Positions 8,842-17,392 of a stretch of DNA of 64,000 bases are shown here, one piece after another. The notes below the pieces were generated by a model. It was not told the DNA's origin. It saw only the letters and a program-made list of their open reading frames with translations, and ran no database searches. Both the position numbers and the translations under genes were made by a program. The DNA comes from Cyanobacterium aponinum PCC 10605. Lineage in GTDB: Bacteria; Cyanobacteriota; Cyanobacteriia; Cyanobacteriales; Cyanobacteriaceae. The stretch covers positions 3,100,001-3,164,000 of the forward strand of contig NC_019776.1 of NCBI RefSeq assembly GCF_000317675.1. Reading direction: 5' to 3'. The number at the start of each line of letters is the position of its first letter. The stretch's first letter is position 1.

Positions 8842-9921
8842 CTATAAAACCTTGAGTAAGGCTTCTCCCATACCTTGACAACCTACCGCCTGACAACCTT
8901 CAGACATAATATCTCCCGTGCGGTAGCCCAAATCTAAAACTTTTAAGACAGCTTGTTCAATTTTATCCGCCGCCAATGGTTCATTTAAACCATAACGAAG
9001 CATCATAGCCGCACTTAAAACTTGCGCCAGAGGGTTAGCTTTATCCTGTCCTGCAATATCAGGGGCTGAACCGTGTACGGGTTCAAATAAACCGGGGCGA
9101 TCGCTTCCTAAACTTGCTGATGGTAACATACCAATACTACCAGTTAGCATGGCCGCCGCATCAGAGAGAATATCCCCAAATAAATTACCTGTAACAATAG
9201 TGTCAAATTGCTTGGGATTGCGAACTAACTGCATTGCCGCATTGTCCACATACATATGAGTTAATTCTACGTCAGGATATTGACTAGCCATAGCATTGAG
9301 GCGATCGCGCCATAGTTGAGAAACATCTAGTACATTGGCTTTATCCACAGAACATAATTTCCCTTTTCGTTTTTGGGCAGTTTCAAAAGCCACTTTAGCG
9401 ATGCGATCAATTTCTGATACAGTATAAGCCATAGTGTTGATCCCTCGTTTCTCCCCCGTTTCCGAGGTAAAAATTCCCTTGGGTTGACCAAAATAAATAC
9501 CACCTGTCAACTCACGCACTACCATTATATCAACACCTTCGACTACTTCTTTTTTCAAACTAGAAGCATCAATTAATTGAGGTAAGATAGTCGCAGGACG
9601 CAAATTAGCAAATAATCCTAAAGCCGCTCTAATACCTAATAACCCTGTTTCAGGACGTTTTTCCCTCGGTAAATTGTCCCATTTATAACCCCCAATAGCC
9701 GCCAATAAAACCGCATCACTCTGACGACATTTTTCAATAGTTTCAGTTGGTAAAGGAGTATCCGTTGCATCGATTGCCGCCCCTCCAATCAAAGCCTCTT
9801 GAAATGAAAATTCTAAATCACATTGTTGAGCAATTACTTTTAAAACATCAACGGTGACTGCCATAATTTCAGGGCCAATGCCATCACCGGGTAACAAAGT
9901 AATAGAATATTTATTCGTCAT
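8842..9921 (-). CDS. leuB: 3-isopropylmalate dehydrogenase
   Basis: LeuB oxidises and decarboxylates 3-isopropylmalate with NAD+ in leucine biosynthesis. The N-terminus [14 protein letters not shown] and the region [16 protein letters not shown] are hallmarks of the isocitrate/isopropylmalate dehydrogenase family. I place the start at the ATG at 9921, which gives the usual [14 protein letters not shown] start. An upstream in-frame start at 9948 would add nine residues (MVYTKLLLI) with no family support. The gene stands alone, with repeat DNA upstream. Confidence 0.95.
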   Translation of the reverse strand: MTNKYSITLLPGDGIGPEIMAVTVDVLKVIAQQCDLEFSFQEALIGGAAIDATDTPLPTETIEKCRQSDAVLLAAIGGYKWDNLPREKRPETGLLGIRAALGLFANLRPATILPQLIDASSLKKEVVEGVDIMVVRELTGGIYFGQPKGIFTSETGEKRGINTMAYTVSEIDRIAKVAFETAQKRKGKLCSVDKANVLDVSQLWRDRLNAMASQYPDVELTHMYVDNAAMQLVRNPKQFDTIVTGNLFGDILSDAAAMLTGSIGMLPSASLGSDRPGLFEPVHGSAPDIAGQDKANPLAQVLSAAMMLRYGLNEPLAADKIEQAVLKVLDLGYRTGDIMSEGCQAVGCQGMGEALLKVL

Positions 9922-10001
9922 TATCAATAAAAGTTTAGTATAGACCAATTTTCTATCATACTCTTAAGCTGTTATTTTCTAAAGTCTGAATGTTTCTAGT
10001 T

Positions 10002-10074
10002 AACCTTAACTCAGTTTAAAAATATCGAGTAAAGGTAGGTGTCAGGTTTGAGGTTTCAGGTTGCAGGTGTCATG
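10002..10074 (-). repeat. Repeat family A copy with heptamers, upstream of leuB
   Basis: AACCTTAACTCAGTTTAA then AAATATCGAGTAAAGG is a diverged copy of the family end. Heptamers TGTCAGG/TTTGAGG/TTTCAGG/TTGCAGG follow. Its conserved end faces the leuB start about 80 bp away. Confidence 0.6.
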
Positions 10075-10160
10075 GTGTTTAGGAGATAGGGAGATGATGG
10101 GATGAGGGGAGAGGGGGAAACCAGTAATAAATAATAAATAAGTAATAAGTGTTCGGAGTT

Positions 10161-10199
10161 TTTAATTCTTAATTCTTAATTCTTAATTCTTGATTCTTC
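10161..10199 (+). repeat. Tandem TTAATTC heptamer
   Basis: Five near-perfect 7-bp units (TTAATTC, the last TTGATTC) lie in the spacer between rodA and leuB. Confidence 0.8.
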
Positions 10200-10244
10200 C
10201 TTTGCCCCCTTAGAATCACTATAGTGAATAGTGAAAAATATTGA

Positions 10245-11468
10245 TTAACGGAAAGATGTATTTTTCTTGGGAATATTAGCCGCGATCGCTTCTACGATAC
10301 CAAAAGCGATAAAATTACTAAGTAGGGATGAACGTCCATAACTAAGTAAAGGTAAAGGAATTCCTGTGATGGGTGCTAATCCGATAGTCATACCGATATT
10401 GATAATGGTTTGAAAGGCAATCATTCCTAAAACTCCAATGGCGATTAAAGAGCCGAAATCGTCTCTTGCCCTATTGGCGATGATTACTAATCGCAAACAA
10501 ATAAACCAATAAACTATTAAAGTTGCGATCGCACCGACAAAGCCTAATTGATCACCAATAGCACTAAAAATAAAGTCTGTATGTTGTTCAGGGACAAAAT
10601 TAAGATGAGTTTGAGTACCCTCAAATAAACCATTCCCCCAAAGCTCTCCAGAGCCAATCGCAATGCGAGATTGAATTAAATGGTATCCCCCCCCTAACGG
10701 ATCTTTTTCAGGGTCTAAAAATAAAGTTAAACGGTCTTTCTGGTAAGGTTTGAGCAAGTCCCATAAAATATGCCCTAAAATTCCAGCCATGTAATTTACT
10801 GTCAGGGTAATTAATGCCCAAATAGCCCCTCTAGGTAAAGTAAACCAAGCAATGATAATCATAACCACCGTAAAAATTAACCATGCTGGGAGAAATAAAT
10901 TGAATAGGAAAGCAGACACCAGAGGAGAAAGAATCAATAAAATCCAACCTAAATTAGCGTTAGCCCAATAAAGCATTGTGAAAGTAATCGCCCCAAATAC
11001 TAACCCTGTCCCTAAGTCTGGTTGTGCCATAATTAATAACCAAGGTAACGCAACCGTTGATGCAATGGGAAATAAACGGGATACCCTTGAAGCATCACGA
11101 AAATGCAATAGAGCCGCTAGGGTAATTATTAAACCAATTTTGGCAAATTCTGAGGGCTGAAAATTAAAGCTACCAATATAAATCCAACTTTGCGCCCCAT
11201 TAATAGTAGTACCAAAAAAAATTACAGCCACTAATAATAAGTTTGTGAAACCATAGGTAAACCAATGAAATTTTAGTAGTAATTCATAGGGAAAATAAGA
11301 TAGCCCAAGTAAAATAGCACTTCCAATCACCACCATAATTAATTGTTGTTGCCAATCCGAACCCTGTTTATATAATTGGGTGGTATAAATGATTAAGCTA
11401 CCAAAACCACTAATGCCTACCACAAGGGTAATCAAAAACCAATCAAGACTTCTGTTTGTATGATTCAT
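10245..11468 (-). CDS. rodA: Peptidoglycan glycosyltransferase RodA (FtsW/RodA/SpoVE family)
   Basis: This polytopic membrane SEDS-family enzyme polymerises lipid II into glycan strands during lateral wall growth, together with a class B PBP. At 407 residues it has about ten hydrophobic segments, and it carries FNFQPSEFAKIG, the conserved periplasmic loop VPEQHTDFIFSAIGDQLGF, and the C-terminal PLPLLSYGRSSLLSNF signature. RodA is favoured over FtsW by the LDWFLI start and the IPLPLLSYG variant, but this was not tested against a tree. The gene is monocistronic. Confidence 0.9.
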   Translation of the reverse strand: MNHTNRSLDWFLITLVVGISGFGSLIIYTTQLYKQGSDWQQQLIMVVIGSAILLGLSYFPYELLLKFHWFTYGFTNLLLVAVIFFGTTINGAQSWIYIGSFNFQPSEFAKIGLIITLAALLHFRDASRVSRLFPIASTVALPWLLIMAQPDLGTGLVFGAITFTMLYWANANLGWILLILSPLVSAFLFNLFLPAWLIFTVVMIIIAWFTLPRGAIWALITLTVNYMAGILGHILWDLLKPYQKDRLTLFLDPEKDPLGGGYHLIQSRIAIGSGELWGNGLFEGTQTHLNFVPEQHTDFIFSAIGDQLGFVGAIATLIVYWFICLRLVIIANRARDDFGSLIAIGVLGMIAFQTIINIGMTIGLAPITGIPLPLLSYGRSSLLSNFIAFGIVEAIAANIPKKNTSFR

Positions 11469-11564
11469 AAAAATAGCTTCTTTCCTATTTGACTAGGTTA
11501 TATTATTATCGAACATTATCCCCTCTCACCTTATCCCCTCACCAAAATACTTTTTCGGCAACCC

Positions 11565-13409
11565 TTAATTATCAAATACCATAATTGTTGGGGGTAAAAT
11601 TTGAACTTTCCAAGGGAAAGGGTTATCTTTTAATTCCATCCATTTATCTTTTAACACTTCCGCTTGTAGATTATAGTCTTCCTGATGATTAGTTGGTAGG
11701 TTTAACTTGAGGTATAGTGTCACACGATGTTGAGTTTCACTAATTGTTGCTAACCAACAAGGAAAAGTATTGATTTGATGCTCTTGATTTATATTGGGAA
11801 AAAGAAGATGATGAGCTCTAATGCCAATATATTTACAAGATTTTGATACTGGCTCAATTAGTTCTAAAGTACAATTCCAGTCTAGTGCTTTAATTTTATT
11901 GTGAGCTATTATCTCTACAGAAGAAAAATTTTTACACCCTGTTAACTGTGCTGATCTAAAATTGGGAGGACACTCAAAAATATCTTGTTTCCTGCCAGAT
12001 GCGATCGCACTTCCTCGATCTATAATGAGAAGATAAGGACAAACTCGATAGGCTTCTTCTAAATTATGGGTGATAAAAAGAGTCGCTCCTTGATAATGAA
12101 TTAAACTATTTCTGAGTAATTTTTCTTGTTTATCTCGCAAATAAGTATCTAAAGCAGAAAAAGGCTCATCTAATAACATTATCTCAGGTTTACTAGCTTT
12201 TGCGCGGGCTAAAGCAACCCTTTGTTGTTGTCCTCCTGAAAGTTGTGTTGGATAATAATGACCCATCCCAGACAATCCCACAGTAATAAGTTGTCTTTCA
12301 ATTTCCGCTTTCATTTCTTGATAAGACTGTTGAGGTGGCATTCCAAAAGCAATATTCTCCGCAACAGTTAAATGAGGAAAGAGAGCATAATTCTGAAATA
12401 AAAAACCGCAATTTCTTTCTCTTGGCGGTAAATTAATCTTTTGAGATGAATCAAACAAAACTTTGCCATTTAAGATAATTAAACCTCGATCAGGGGTTTC
12501 CAGTCCAGCAATACACCGTAAAATCATGCTTTTCCCCGCACCTGATGCCCCTAATAAACCCAAAGGAGTTTGATCTGTTTTAAAATTAACGTCTAAGCAA
12601 AATTCCGATAATTGTTTTTGAATTTGCACCACCAACTCGATTTTAGCTTGAACAAAAGGATAATTACGATTTTTAGAAGTTAATAAGGGTTTTTTTAGCC
12701 AAAATTGGAGATTATAACCATTTAATTGATGGTGACGCTTCAATTTATCAAATCCTTTACCCTCGGTAGTGTAATTAACTACCATAATCACTCCCAGAGA
12801 AATTACCAACATGATGATGACTAACCCCATTGCTTCATCCATCTCACCACTTTCCGAAGCAAAAAAAATAGCGATGGGAATAGTTTCCGTTTTGTTGGGA
12901 ATCGAACCTGCCAACATTAAAGTAGCCCCAAACTCCCCCAAAGCACGAGCGAAAGAAAGTAAAATTCCTGCAATTAGACCATTTTTAGCTAAAGGTAAGA
13001 TAATTCGCCAAAAAATAACCCATTCTCTTGCTCCTAATGTTCTTGCACAATCTAGTAAATTAGTATCAATTTGTTTAAATGCACCCAAAGCCGTTTTATA
13101 CATCAAGGGAAATGCTACCACTGTGGAAGCAATAACAGTAGCATACCATGAGAAAATAACAGTAAAATCAAATGAATTAGCTAATAACTGTCCGATAAAG
13201 CCATTTTTACCGAATAAAAAGAGTAAGATAAAACCGACAACGGTGGGTGGTAAAACTAAAGGTGCAGTTAAAATACTTTCAATTACAGGCTTAAATTTGT
13301 TTTTGCAACCTAACATCCACCAAGCGCTGAAAATACCCAGAAAAAAAGTGATAATAGTTGCCGTTATGGCAGTTTTTAGAGAAATCCAAACAGGAGTTAA
13401 ATCAATCAT
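11565..13409 (-). CDS. modBC: Molybdate ABC transporter, ModB permease fused to ModC ATPase
   Basis: This single 614-residue polypeptide combines both halves of the molybdate importer. Residues 1-215 are a ModB-type permease with five or so membrane segments and the EAA-type cytoplasmic loop ARTLGAREWVIFWRIILPLA near 122-141. Residues 250-490 are an ABC ATPase with Walker A GASGAGKS (287-294), Q-loop in FLFQNYALFP, signature LSGGQQQR (390-397) and Walker B EIMLLDEP. The remaining tail is about 120 residues and contains a weak MOP/TOBE-like region (IGIRAHHLLFPN). ModBC fusions are known in cyanobacteria. It lies 136 bp downstream of modA on the same strand, so a modA-modBC operon is likely. 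Confidence 0.93.
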   Translation of the reverse strand: MIDLTPVWISLKTAITATIITFFLGIFSAWWMLGCKNKFKPVIESILTAPLVLPPTVVGFILLFLFGKNGFIGQLLANSFDFTVIFSWYATVIASTVVAFPLMYKTALGAFKQIDTNLLDCARTLGAREWVIFWRIILPLAKNGLIAGILLSFARALGEFGATLMLAGSIPNKTETIPIAIFFASESGEMDEAMGLVIIMLVISLGVIMVVNYTTEGKGFDKLKRHHQLNGYNLQFWLKKPLLTSKNRNYPFVQAKIELVVQIQKQLSEFCLDVNFKTDQTPLGLLGASGAGKSMILRCIAGLETPDRGLIILNGKVLFDSSQKINLPPRERNCGFLFQNYALFPHLTVAENIAFGMPPQQSYQEMKAEIERQLITVGLSGMGHYYPTQLSGGQQQRVALARAKASKPEIMLLDEPFSALDTYLRDKQEKLLRNSLIHYQGATLFITHNLEEAYRVCPYLLIIDRGSAIASGRKQDIFECPPNFRSAQLTGCKNFSSVEIIAHNKIKALDWNCTLELIEPVSKSCKYIGIRAHHLLFPNINQEHQINTFPCWLATISETQHRVTLYLKLNLPTNHQEDYNLQAEVLKDKWMELKDNPFPWKVQILPPTIMVFDN

Positions 13410-13545
13410 GATTAATGGGATGAAATAGGAAAAACTAAAACTGTCGATATTGGCGTAATAATTTCACCTGAGTTCAATTTTAAATAACATTCCAACCGTA
13501 TTCTTTCAGCGATTTTAAGCCTTAAAGGGGCTAACTACAAACTTT

Positions 13546-14364
13546 TCACTTACTAAATCCATATTTTGTAAACATTGTTTGAATTTCGGAAGTACTCAAG
13601 AAGTTGATTAATTGTTTTGATTCTTGGGGATTTTTACTGTCTTTGACAACTGCTATGGGGTAAACAACAGGGGAGTGACTACCTGATGGAGCTGTAGTAA
13701 CTACTTTTACTTCATCTTCGATTTTGGCATCAGTAAGATAGACAATTCCAGCGTCAACATTACCTGTAGCCACATAGTTAAGAACTTGACGAACATCTTT
13801 ACCATAAACAGCTTTAGCATTAATTTGTTCTGTAATTTTATAGTAATGTAAAACTTCTTGAGCATATTTACCAGCAGGTACACTTTGAGGCTCACCGAGG
13901 GCAATTTTTGTTATATTTGTATTAGTTAAATCAGTAAAATTTGTAATATTTACTTTATTTTTATTGTGATTTTTAGGTACAATCAAAACTATTTTATTAC
14001 TGACTAAATCATAGCGAGTTCCTTCTAATAATAATCCTTTTTTTTCTAAAGCATTTATTTGTTTATCGGCGGCAGAAATGAATACATCTACAGGGGCTCC
14101 TTGTTCAATTTGCCGTTGTAATGAACCCGATGAACCAAAATTATATATAAGTTGTGTTTGAGAATATTTTTGCTCATAAAGAGGCTTGATTTCCTCCATA
14201 ATATTTTTTAAACTAGCGGCACATGATACAGTTATTTGAGTCGCAGAATTTCCTAAATTGATCTTATTTGATTGTTTATCATCTAAACCATAAAAATCTA
14301 TTTTTAATAAAGAAAAACAAATAATTACACTAAAAAATATTAACCAATTCTCACGCCATCCCAT
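13546..14364 (-). CDS. modA: Molybdate-binding periplasmic protein ModA
   Basis: ModA is the solute-binding protein of the molybdate importer, here encoded just upstream of the ModB-ModC fusion. Residues 5-20 form a hydrophobic export signal (WLIFFSVIICFSLL), and mature-type sequence begins at QITVSCAASLKNIMEEI, which matches the ModA start VxAAASL with a Cys in place of one Ala. Further family marks are NFGSSGSLQRQIEQGAPVDVFISA and DVRQVLNYVATGNVDAGIVY. At 272 residues it fits the family. No lipobox is evident, so it is probably soluble or held by an uncleaved signal. Confidence 0.93.
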   Translation of the reverse strand: MGWRENWLIFFSVIICFSLLKIDFYGLDDKQSNKINLGNSATQITVSCAASLKNIMEEIKPLYEQKYSQTQLIYNFGSSGSLQRQIEQGAPVDVFISAADKQINALEKKGLLLEGTRYDLVSNKIVLIVPKNHNKNKVNITNFTDLTNTNITKIALGEPQSVPAGKYAQEVLHYYKITEQINAKAVYGKDVRQVLNYVATGNVDAGIVYLTDAKIEDEVKVVTTAPSGSHSPVVYPIAVVKDSKNPQESKQLINFLSTSEIQTMFTKYGFSK

Positions 14365-14419
14365 AAAATTTATAACTATAAATTACTTTTAAGAGAATAA
14401 CTTACTTTAATATAATTAT

Positions 14420-14683
14420 CTAATTTCTTTGATAGTCTTGGGAAGAAATGTTATTCTTTCCTGCCGCTTTCAAAATCATTCGTGCGATCGAGAATTCTGT
14501 TTTGTCAGTAGTTTTCCATCCTCAAAAAACATCGCTATAAGCATCAAAAATAACAGATAATTCATCTTCAATCGCAGAATCATATCTGAAAAAATCGGCT
14601 GTATGCCAATAAACTGCTGTTCCTTTAACTTTTTTAAAGCGTTCTAAATTTTCGTCTGTTGGTTCAAGAATAAATTTGTTCAT
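14420..14683 (-). pseudogene. Small ORF interrupted by an in-frame TGA
   Basis: From the ATG at 14683 a frame runs 53 codons (MNKFILEPTDENLERFKKV onward) to a TGA at 14522-14524. It then stays open in the same frame for 33 more codons (GWKTTDKTEFSIARMILKAA onward) to a TAG at 14420. Both halves have protein-like composition, so the simplest reading is an 87-residue gene disrupted by one stop mutation. It could also be a genuine 53-residue protein. I do not recognise the family. It lies between modA and the kinase gene on the same strand. Confidence 0.5.
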
Positions 14684-14754
14684 TTTCGGGAAATATACTA
14701 ACTTTAATTATGAATAATAAGAGTAGAAATGAAGATAATAAAATTGGGAAACGA

Positions 14755-16572
14755 TCAATTTCTGATATTAATTTCAGAACGAAATAAAACGAAACTAATT
14801 AGATAACGAGAAAAAGTCCACTGACGATAGACTTCCAACTGTTCAGCAACACGATCTAATTCTTGTTTTACCATCATCAACTGATTTTCTTGTTTTTGCA
14901 TAAATGGACTATTTTCTAAGTGTGTTTCTTGTTCTTTTATTCTTGCTATTACATCTAAAATTCTTTCTTGCTCTAGTTTATATTTACGATTAATATTAAT
15001 TTGATTAATCCTAATATTTTCTCTTAATTTTACCTTCTCTTCACTTAATTGATTAGACAAATCTAAATACTTTTTATCTATTTTTTCTTGAAGATAGATC
15101 GGTAAGATTTTAGGAACATTGTTTCTGGCGTTTGTTTCCATTTGTTGTCGCCAATTAACTAAATTAGAAGCCCTTACTTCCCCTATTCCTTTAACATTTT
15201 TAGCACGATAATAACTAATATCACAAACTCGAACAATACCTGCATTATTCAATTTTTGTAAGAATTTTTGACCAATACCCTCCACCGAATCAGGATTAAT
15301 AGGTTTATTAAGTTCACGATTAATAAAATCATTTTGTATTCTTTTTAACTCCTGACTAATTTCTTTATTTTTATTATTTTGTAACTGACTCAATTCTCTT
15401 TCTATATTAGAAATTTTTTGTTCTAAAGGTTTATTTACTCGGATAATTTCATCTTCTTCTTGATTTGATAATTGTCTTTGTTTTTGCTGTTGTTCTATTA
15501 ATTTTTGACTAACATTATCTTTCTCACCTTCTATAGCTTTTGTTATCTTGATTCGTTCTTTTTGTAATTCTTTTTTTCTACTATTAAGTTGTTTTTTTAC
15601 TGTATAATTAACTGATTTTATAAACCTGATATAAACCAAAAATATAACTATAAAAATACTAATAAAAGTGTAAATAAAAGCAAACGCTGTTTGTGTAGTA
15701 ATAATGATAATAGAACTAACAAAGAGAAAAGTAAAAGTCAACCTTTCTTTCTTGAAATTTTCTCTTGTAATAATTGATTTCTTTTCTAATGCTTCCAAAG
15801 CCATTTTAGCATTTTGATAACGCAAACTTGGATTAGGTTCAACCATTCTTTCTAACCAGTTGATAAAATGAACACCCACATTAGGCATCTTTTTATCAAA
15901 CATCACCCTATTACTTGAAAGATCCATTAAACTGCCTACATCTCCTGATTTAGTATTAGTAATTAAACAAATTAAAGTCATCCCAACACTGTATAAATCT
16001 GAGGCTTCAGTTAATTTTTGATTGTGCAATTGTTCAGGAGGCATAAATCCAAAAGTACCCCCCATCATCGTACTTAATGCTATCGTTTGATGACCAATTT
16101 TAGCTAAACCAAAATCTACTAAATAGATTTGTTTGTTTTGATCCATTAAAACATTTTCTGGTTTTATATCACGGTGAAAAATAGGGGGTAATCTTTCTTG
16201 TAAATAAACTAGAATGTCGAGGATTTGTTTAGCAATATTCGTTACTTCTTCTAAACTTAAAGTCGTAAAATTAGATAATGGTTGAGCAGATTTATATTCC
16301 TGAACTAAACATAATCCTTCTTCGGAATCAAATTGGCTAATATAGCGAGGAATACCAGGATGATTTAATTCTTTTAAAACTTCTATTTCTCTTTCAATTT
16401 CTTTATAGCTATCCCAATTGTTTGTGGTAGCAAAACGAAATTGTTTAATCACAACGTATTGCTGAGTTTTTAGATCAATAGTTTGGTAAGTAATTCTTCC
16501 TCCTTGAAGATTATGATTTAATTGTTTAATTAGTTGATAACCAAAGGAATTAAAGTTTGATAGATTAGTCAT
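14755..16572 (-). CDS. Membrane Ser/Thr protein kinase with C-terminal helix-hairpin-helix domain
   Basis: This is a Hanks-type kinase. It has the ATP-binding lysine in VVIKQF (K43), the catalytic loop HRDIKPEN at 133-140, DFG at 153-155 and the activation segment ending GFMPPEQL. Two close hydrophobic segments occupy about 278-320. A long charged coiled coil (325-425) follows, then a helix-hairpin-helix motif pair, GIGQKFLQKLNNAG and VKGIGEVRASNL (431-472), and a second coiled region. HhH motifs usually bind DNA, so a membrane-linked kinase with a nucleic-acid-binding tail is inferred; E. coli YegI has a comparable plan. It is the last gene of a same-strand group with the genes at 16663 and 17393. 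Confidence 0.85.
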   Translation of the reverse strand: MTNLSNFNSFGYQLIKQLNHNLQGGRITYQTIDLKTQQYVVIKQFRFATTNNWDSYKEIEREIEVLKELNHPGIPRYISQFDSEEGLCLVQEYKSAQPLSNFTTLSLEEVTNIAKQILDILVYLQERLPPIFHRDIKPENVLMDQNKQIYLVDFGLAKIGHQTIALSTMMGGTFGFMPPEQLHNQKLTEASDLYSVGMTLICLITNTKSGDVGSLMDLSSNRVMFDKKMPNVGVHFINWLERMVEPNPSLRYQNAKMALEALEKKSIITRENFKKERLTFTFLFVSSIIIITTQTAFAFIYTFISIFIVIFLVYIRFIKSVNYTVKKQLNSRKKELQKERIKITKAIEGEKDNVSQKLIEQQQKQRQLSNQEEDEIIRVNKPLEQKISNIERELSQLQNNKNKEISQELKRIQNDFINRELNKPINPDSVEGIGQKFLQKLNNAGIVRVCDISYYRAKNVKGIGEVRASNLVNWRQQMETNARNNVPKILPIYLQEKIDKKYLDLSNQLSEEKVKLRENIRINQININRKYKLEQERILDVIARIKEQETHLENSPFMQKQENQLMMVKQELDRVAEQLEVYRQWTFSRYLISFVLFRSEINIRN

Positions 16573-16662
16573 TTTAGCTAAATTAAAATTTAATAGAATT
16601 AATATTTTATTTTTTGTTTTATTTCCTTGTTTTAACTCAACTGATAAAGTAATAAATATCAG

Positions 16663-17253
16663 TTATTTAACAATATATTTTGTATTTTTAAAGATTAAAT
16701 AATTAATGGTACGATGATCTATTTGACGTAAGCGATTTTTACCTCTTTCTATTTCTAAATCAATGGCACTGCTTCTGCCCATTTCATTATTAATTTCCAA
16801 TAAATAACCAATTAAAGTTCTTTCTTCCCCCTTATTTAAATCTTTACTAATTTTTTGTAAATTTTTTTCAATATCCTCATAACTAAGAGGTTTTCCTTCT
16901 TCATCTTTAATAGCAGTTAATAATTTATTTTTAATGTCCGTAGGTTTTACTTGTTTATTAAAATTAACTGTAAATATTTGCTGTCCAATATTGGCTAAAA
17001 CATGATTAATTTCTGTGCGAGTAATATATTTTTCTATATGATATTGACTAGCAGAATACATCTCCCATACTAAATCTTTATCTATAGTTGATTCTATACC
17101 CTTATCACTGATAACTTTAATAGTTTTAGGGTTAACTTTAATTACTTTATAATATTGAATTTCCGCTAAATACTCTCCTACTTGAATTTGATTAACATTA
17201 AGATTACCTCTTTGTCTAATCAAAGGTTTTTGAGATAAATTTTGTTCTGTCAT
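16663..17253 (-). CDS. Uncharacterised protein encoded between kinase and exonuclease genes
   Basis: I do not recognise this 196-residue soluble protein. It is charged, with no signal peptide or membrane segment. The N-terminal half (NQIQVGEYLAEIQYYKV to KGIESTIDK) looks like a small beta-rich domain of the kind that reads a motif. The C-terminal half is helical and ends with IDLEIERGKNRLRQIDHRT then INYLIFKNTKYIVK, which looks conserved but which I cannot assign. It is 90 bp upstream of the kinase and 139 bp downstream of the RNase D-like gene on the same strand, so the three may work together. Confidence 0.65.
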   Translation of the reverse strand: MTEQNLSQKPLIRQRGNLNVNQIQVGEYLAEIQYYKVIKVNPKTIKVISDKGIESTIDKDLVWEMYSASQYHIEKYITRTEINHVLANIGQQIFTVNFNKQVKPTDIKNKLLTAIKDEEGKPLSYEDIEKNLQKISKDLNKGEERTLIGYLLEINNEMGRSSAIDLEIERGKNRLRQIDHRTINYLIFKNTKYIVK

Positions 17254-17392
17254 GATTGATTTCTCCAGTCAATTTTATGCTTCTCGTTTCTATATATTTA
17301 TCCAGTTATTTTTGTAAAATTATGCGGTAATCAGAAAAATATTTTTAAAATCAAGTAAATATTTTAGTTATTAAATGAGTTACAAATATGTT

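Noticed and set aside
12811-13428. 205-codon frame on the plus strand opposite modBC
   Set aside because: It is the antisense shadow of the ModB coding region, with no recognisable domain.
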